Source of the DNA: Calocera cornea HHB12733
Taxonomy: Eukaryota > Basidiomycota > Dacrymycetes > Dacrymycetales > Dacrymycetaceae
DNA: 64,000 bases
NCBI GenBank assembly: GCA_001632435.1
Contig: KV423998.1
Span: 67,859 to 131,858 of the forward strand
Reading direction: 5' to 3'
Positions 59,660 through 64,000 of this stretch are shown piece after piece. Each line of letters starts with the position of its first letter. The first letter of the stretch is position 1. The notes beneath the pieces were generated by a model. That model was not told where the DNA came from, ran no database searches, and saw only the letters and a program-made list of their open reading frames with translations. Both the position numbers and the translations under genes were made by a program.

Positions 59660-61259
59660 TCATGGTGCCGCCTCAAGAATTGCCTTAATCATCTGAGATC
59701 CGACCCTGTTCGCCTCGGCAAATCGTGACTCAAAGAATTTTGCGGTATGCGTGAATCGTTCCCGGTAGAGATCGAAGTTGCCAAAGGAGACGCATTGGCT
59801 CCAACCCCGTGCTGCGACCACAAACTCCAGGTCGTCTGATCGATGTGAGACGTCATTGACAGCAGCCTGCACCGCGGCATCCAGCCTCTCGTTGGACCGG
59901 AAGAGATATTCGGCGACGCCAATCCACATTCGGAAGATTGGCGTTGCAGCCAGGTCCAAGTGCTCGTAAGGGCGAATTCGTAGTGCTGCCCAACAGTCCA
60001 CCATGGCCAACAGACTCAGATGCGAATTTGCCCGAGGTCGGATTGGGGTCTGAGGTCTGCTTCCTAGGCTAAATCGGTCCAAGATCTCCTCGCTCAGGAG
60101 GATCGGAGGTCGTTGCTGTGCCGAACTTGCGAATACGATCTCCTTCGCATCGTACACCCGTTTCCTCAGCCCCGCCTCGTCGCCGGTGATCATGAGCTTG
60201 AACTGCTCTGTCACGCTTTGCGCGTACTGATCGATCTGTATACGTGCTGAGGGGTTGAGGATTGCCAGTCCAGCGTAGACGTGCCACTTGTTCGCGTAGA
60301 TGCGCAACATGATGTTGACCTTGACGGTCTCGATCCCGCCCACGTACTGACCCATCTCCCAAGGGTAGGACATGGAACAATGCCACGCAGTTCCCATGCT
60401 GAGATAGGAGTCAGGAAGGGATACCAGGACTCAGGACGAGGACGCACCTCAGGAAAGCAGCATGTGTGACCGCCTGCGTATTGGCGGTGACGATGTCATG
60501 CTCTTCGTAGGTCAGATAGACGTATCTCGACCTAAACGAAGCCAGCAGGTCTTCCATCACATGTAACGCCCAGTCCGGTGCACGATGCTGTATCAAGACC
60601 TTCGGGGATGTCAATATCGCACAACAACGGGCCGAATTCAATGGACGCACCAGTGGTTGGCCCTCTGTAGACACTGATGGCCCGTGAAGAGAATGGCAGG
60701 ACACTATGTGAACATCGTTTGGCAAATACTTCTCGAATGCGAGCTTCTCGGGCGATTTCACGCTGGTTTGACCGGCGACGATCGCGCCAACTTTCGTTGC
60801 TGCACAACAGGGCGGGTTTTGTCAACGAATCTGCATGGCCATGTAGACCAGGATTTACGCACATTGTCCATAGTCTGCCACTACACTGTCGATGTACTCC
60901 GCTTCGACTGAGTAGATAATGATGTCGGAGAGACGCGACACGAGATGTCCATCTGGCAGCACAGTAACGCCACTCAAATCTGTAGGCTCGTGTGAGCATA
61001 AAGCGCGCTTCTACACAAACAATCGTGCCTTTGAGGTCTGCCTGTAGCTTCTCGAAGTTCTCAGGGCGGTCACAAACGTAGATGCTGTATCATTGACATG
61101 AGCACGTTCCCGTGGCGGCAGGCATTCTTGGACGTACTGTGCCCAGCCAGCGCTCGAAAACCTCCGACAGTACATCCGACCCATTTCGCCCATCCCTATT
61201 AAGCCAATGGAGGGCTGCTTCTCTGGTGGTATGCTGGGGGATACTTCGTAGGAGGCCAT
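59660..61259 (-). CDS. TYR1: Prephenate dehydrogenase (NADP+)
   Basis: It converts prephenate to 4-hydroxyphenylpyruvate in tyrosine synthesis, in the cytosol. Start MASYEVSPSIPPEKQPSIGL (61259), with the nucleotide-binding motif IGLIGMGEMGRMYCRRFSSA at about residues 18-38 and, after an intron, HIYVCDRPENFEKLQADLKG. Downstream exons include the AWHCSMSYPWEMGQYVGGIE block followed by TVKVNIMLRIYANKWHVYAG, which match the fungal Tyr1 signature with its conserved Ser-Tyr-Pro-Trp-Glu. Helical C-terminal segments (LDLAATPIFRMWIGVAEYLF, YRERFTHTAKFFESRFAEAN) end at ILEAAP. About five introns. The gene is convergent with the Zn2Cys6 gene, with 81 bp between stop codons, and divergent from nothing nearby. 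It appears intact. Confidence 0.93.
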
Positions 61260-61575
61260 TATCAGGGTATACGTTGTGAGGCAGGTGAATTGTCAGACGA
61301 AGGGAACGAAGTGCCTTGAAGAAGGGGAGGGATGGAAACGTCGATCGAGTCAGGCCTGACCTCTCAAGACTCCAACCAAGACTCGACAGCGGATAGGCCA
61401 TCACCGGTCTTGGATCATAACCGCCTCTCACGCGTAGATACAGGTCTTATTGGTTCATTCTATGGAAACAATGCATGATGGAGAGAGAGAGGGCAGTGCG
61501 TGCAGACATATCTAGAGTGCAACTAGTATCAATGCGGTGTGGGTCCGAAAACGGGAAGGATATGCAGCGAGCAGT
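61260..61575. other. Intergenic between TYR1 start and UFD4 stop
   Basis: Both genes are on the minus strand. It should hold the UFD4 3' UTR and the TYR1 promoter. No gene seen. Confidence 0.4.
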
Positions 61576-64000
61576 TTATGACAGGTGGAAGGTCCCCGCA
61601 CCCTCCTTCATCGCCACTTTCAACTTCTTCAGCATCACTACCTCTGACGAATATTCCGGCAGTTTCAGATAATTCACGCAGGTCATAACGCTCGGCAGAT
61701 AATCGTCTGCGGCGAGCGGTGGCTCGTGAGGCTTTCGTACGACCGTTAGAAGGGGGTTCAAGCCACGGAAGCCTGTAATTTGTGTCAATAGAGGGAGACA
61801 TCCACCAATTGCAGACCATCCATACCTCCGATAGGTAATTTCGGGCTGCCAGTCAGGAATTGCAACAGATCACGGCGACCCTGCAAGTCGAGATTGGCCA
61901 TAATGTCAACCAAGTATCTGATAGCCCGGCTGTCAGACGTGAACCCATGGTCTGCCTTGATCGCCTCGTTCAGAGCTGCAAGAACCGTGAGCACTGTAGT
62001 TCGTAGGAAGCGCAACAGGCATCACTCACTCTCTGTCGACCAGTCCTCATCTGAGTTACCAAACATCATGACGAGCTCCTCAGCCGTGAATGTTTGCAGA
62101 TCCCTCACGGGAATGGAGGTGGAGAACCCATCTTTGAAGGCTTGTATTTGACGAGCGATGCCTTTCCCGATGATCATCTCCAGGAGAAGCTCAAGGTACT
62201 CCTCAACATTGTCCATGGTGACGGATATTGTAGCACCGAACTGCTTCAACTCGACATCATGACCGGGAACAGTGAAGTCGAGAGCGAGATCCTCCAAAGC
62301 AGCACCGTGAACCCTCAGTTCTGATATAGCTTGAGCTCGAGCATCGTCATCCTTCACGAACGTCAGCTGAGTACCATACGGTTGACCTGGCGCTTACCAA
62401 TGATGTGTCTTGGATAACGACAGCCTTGGCGTCTGCAAAAGCCTGAATTTGAGCAACAGACTTGGCAAGAGCCGGATCAATGACCTATGCCATACGCATC
62501 AGAAGACGATGGCAACCGCTGCACGGCAAAGACTCACGCGAAGCGTGTTTAAGGAAGCAGGTACTTCCTCTCCCCGCACCATCCTCATGAAAATCCGGTT
62601 GAAGTGGATATCGATGATACGCGAATCCAGCATAGCCTTTCCAACGAATTGGCCAAGTACGTGGAACAGGTGCAGTTTGCTCTTGACCATTTCCGGTTTC
62701 GAGTCGATCGGGAATGGCGCCGGGAACAGACCAGTAGGATGGAAGACATACATTCCACGCTGCTGCGTGTCCGCGTCTCTCCACATCCGAAGATCACGGC
62801 GCGCGAACTCTTTAGAAGTCAACGCATAGAACTCGAGCGTCGGTCCAAGACCAGTTCCGACCTCGTCGTAGAACTCAATCTCGAGGATGGAGGACGACTT
62901 CGAGAAGCCCATATCCATGATCTTGATGGCGGACTCGAGTAACTGCTTGCGAGCGACCCGCAATTTCTGGCGCTTCAGCTGGCCCAGCTGTCGATTGACT
63001 TCATTGCGTCTCGAGTTCTCGTTCTCACGCGCAAACTGACTCTGCCATCTGAGAAGAAGGCGAGCGTAGCCTAATGATGTCGACTGCACGAAGTGATAGC
63101 GTGTAGCGAATGGGAAAAGGAAGGGGAAATTCTGCGGGAGCTCAAGAGCCCAATCAGGAAGGCAAGAACTGTGAAGGCTCTTTAGTCCAAGTACTAGTTC
63201 TAATGGAATCCTGCTCACCTTGCAACGATCATGATCTCTTCCATTTGTCGCGAAAGCTTCGCAGAAAGCTTATTATTCACGAAGGCAGATTCTGCTAGGG
63301 CTTCGCCGGAGCCCGTAGGCATGGATCGGTCCATCCATTCTTCGTTCAGCCTATGGAGAATGCCCAAAAGCGACACGATCGATGTGTGGACAGCGTCTGG
63401 TGGAATGGAAGACAATTGGCTAGATCCGTCCAGACGTGGCGACGAGATCTCCGAGGTTGCTGTGTATGGTGTCAGCATTGTCACACAACATTCATAAAAT
63501 GTCACTGTGCATACCTTCTGGAACAGGGCCGGGGACTTTCCTGAACTTTAGGGTATGATATGTGGACCAGAAGGCACCTGGCGGAACGTTGGAAGAACTG
63601 CCCGCCTTCTGTATCTGGGCCTGGTACAAGACCCCGAACACAGTTGCATCCAATGGGCAGACTTGGTCCTCCAGCATGAACTCGAGATGCCAATCAGTCG
63701 GCGGTGCCTTGAGCGCGGCAGCATAGGATGAAGGCCGGAGGGCCGATGATGAGCCGGGCGTAGGAGTGCCGGCGTTCAGCATGCTGGGGGTGGCCACCCT
63801 GGTTCCACCAGGTGTTTCTGCAACGACTTTGGTGCCATCAGGTGTGACCTTGAGATCCACGGTCTTTTCTGCCGTAGGGGAAGCATCTTCATCCTCCTCC
63901 TCGCCAATGACGTCATCATCAATGAACGCTCCCGGTATACCAGAGTCATCGGCTATCTCATTGTCTGTAGGCGTCTTCGGTTCTGGTAACGAAGGCGCAG
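61576..64000 (-). CDS. UFD4: HECT ubiquitin ligase Ufd4/TRIP12, C-terminal part
   Basis: The gene runs off the right edge, so only the C-terminal third or so is present and the start is missing. It is an E3 of the ubiquitin-fusion-degradation and Arg/N-degron pathways. Visible from the N side: an acidic stretch, [40 protein letters not shown], then the HECT N-lobe [20 protein letters not shown] with [40 protein letters not shown] and [15 protein letters not shown]. The C-lobe has [40 protein letters not shown] and the catalytic Cys in [20 protein letters not shown], ending [10 protein letters not shown]. Introns are short and frequent. No break is seen in the part present. It works with Cdc48-linked degradation in yeast; here the two genes are 56 kb apart. 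Confidence 0.94.

Overview
The window looks like nuclear DNA of a filamentous basidiomycete, probably an agaricomycete. Genes are dense and carry many short (about 45-70 nt) GT-AG introns. The proteins are fungal or eukaryotic (Cdc48, Tel1, Rad54, Ktr-type mannosyltransferases, Ufd4), and there are expanded F-box/LRR proteins and a Plavaka-type transposase, both typical of agaricomycetes. Exon structures were read by eye from splice signals and family similarity, so gene ends are firmer than single exon borders. I cannot name the species.

Left part (1-34 kb) is a core-gene neighbourhood: DGAT2 (lipid storage, -), CDC48 (AAA ATPase, -), a decayed F-box gene (-), a mitochondrial-looking hot-dog thioesterase (-), a nearly 10-kb TEL1/ATM checkpoint kinase gene (-), a second decayed copy of the same F-box family (+), a short-chain dehydrogenase (+), an Axl2-like transmembrane protein with cadherin-like domains (+), dynein light chain LC8 (-, beside a 100-N assembly gap), RAD54 (+) and an ASC-1/Rqt4-type zinc-finger protein (-).

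Middle part (34.6-50.0 kb) is the notable region. An F-box/LRR gene (5' part 34574-35953, 3' part 49638-50033) is split by about 13.7 kb of inserted DNA. Removing the insert while keeping one copy of GAA restores an uninterrupted frame. The insert reads as one large CMC-like (Plavaka) DNA transposon. It carries a transposase gene with one in-frame stop, a divergent DUF6532-like partner, a small basidiomycete-specific protein gene, an APH-fold kinase-like gene, and a second divergent pair of unrecognised genes, one long, acidic and cysteine-rich. A 12-bp motif, TTCGATTTGGGG, occurs at least 13 times exactly and about six more times with one mismatch. It is clustered in tandem arrays at both ends in opposite orientations, in both divergent promoters, inside an intron and inside transposase exons. 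I noticed no copies outside the element.

Right part (50-64 kb): a tandem pair of GT15 (Kre2/Ktr) mannosyltransferase genes (+,+), a Zn2Cys6 transcription factor (+), prephenate dehydrogenase TYR1 (-) and the HECT end of the UFD4/TRIP12 ubiquitin ligase (-), which runs off the right edge.

The host genes do not form an obvious pathway cluster. CDC48 and UFD4 both act in ubiquitin-dependent degradation, and TEL1 and RAD54 both act in double-strand-break repair, but they are far apart. The element genes look like a self-contained unit for movement plus accessory functions.
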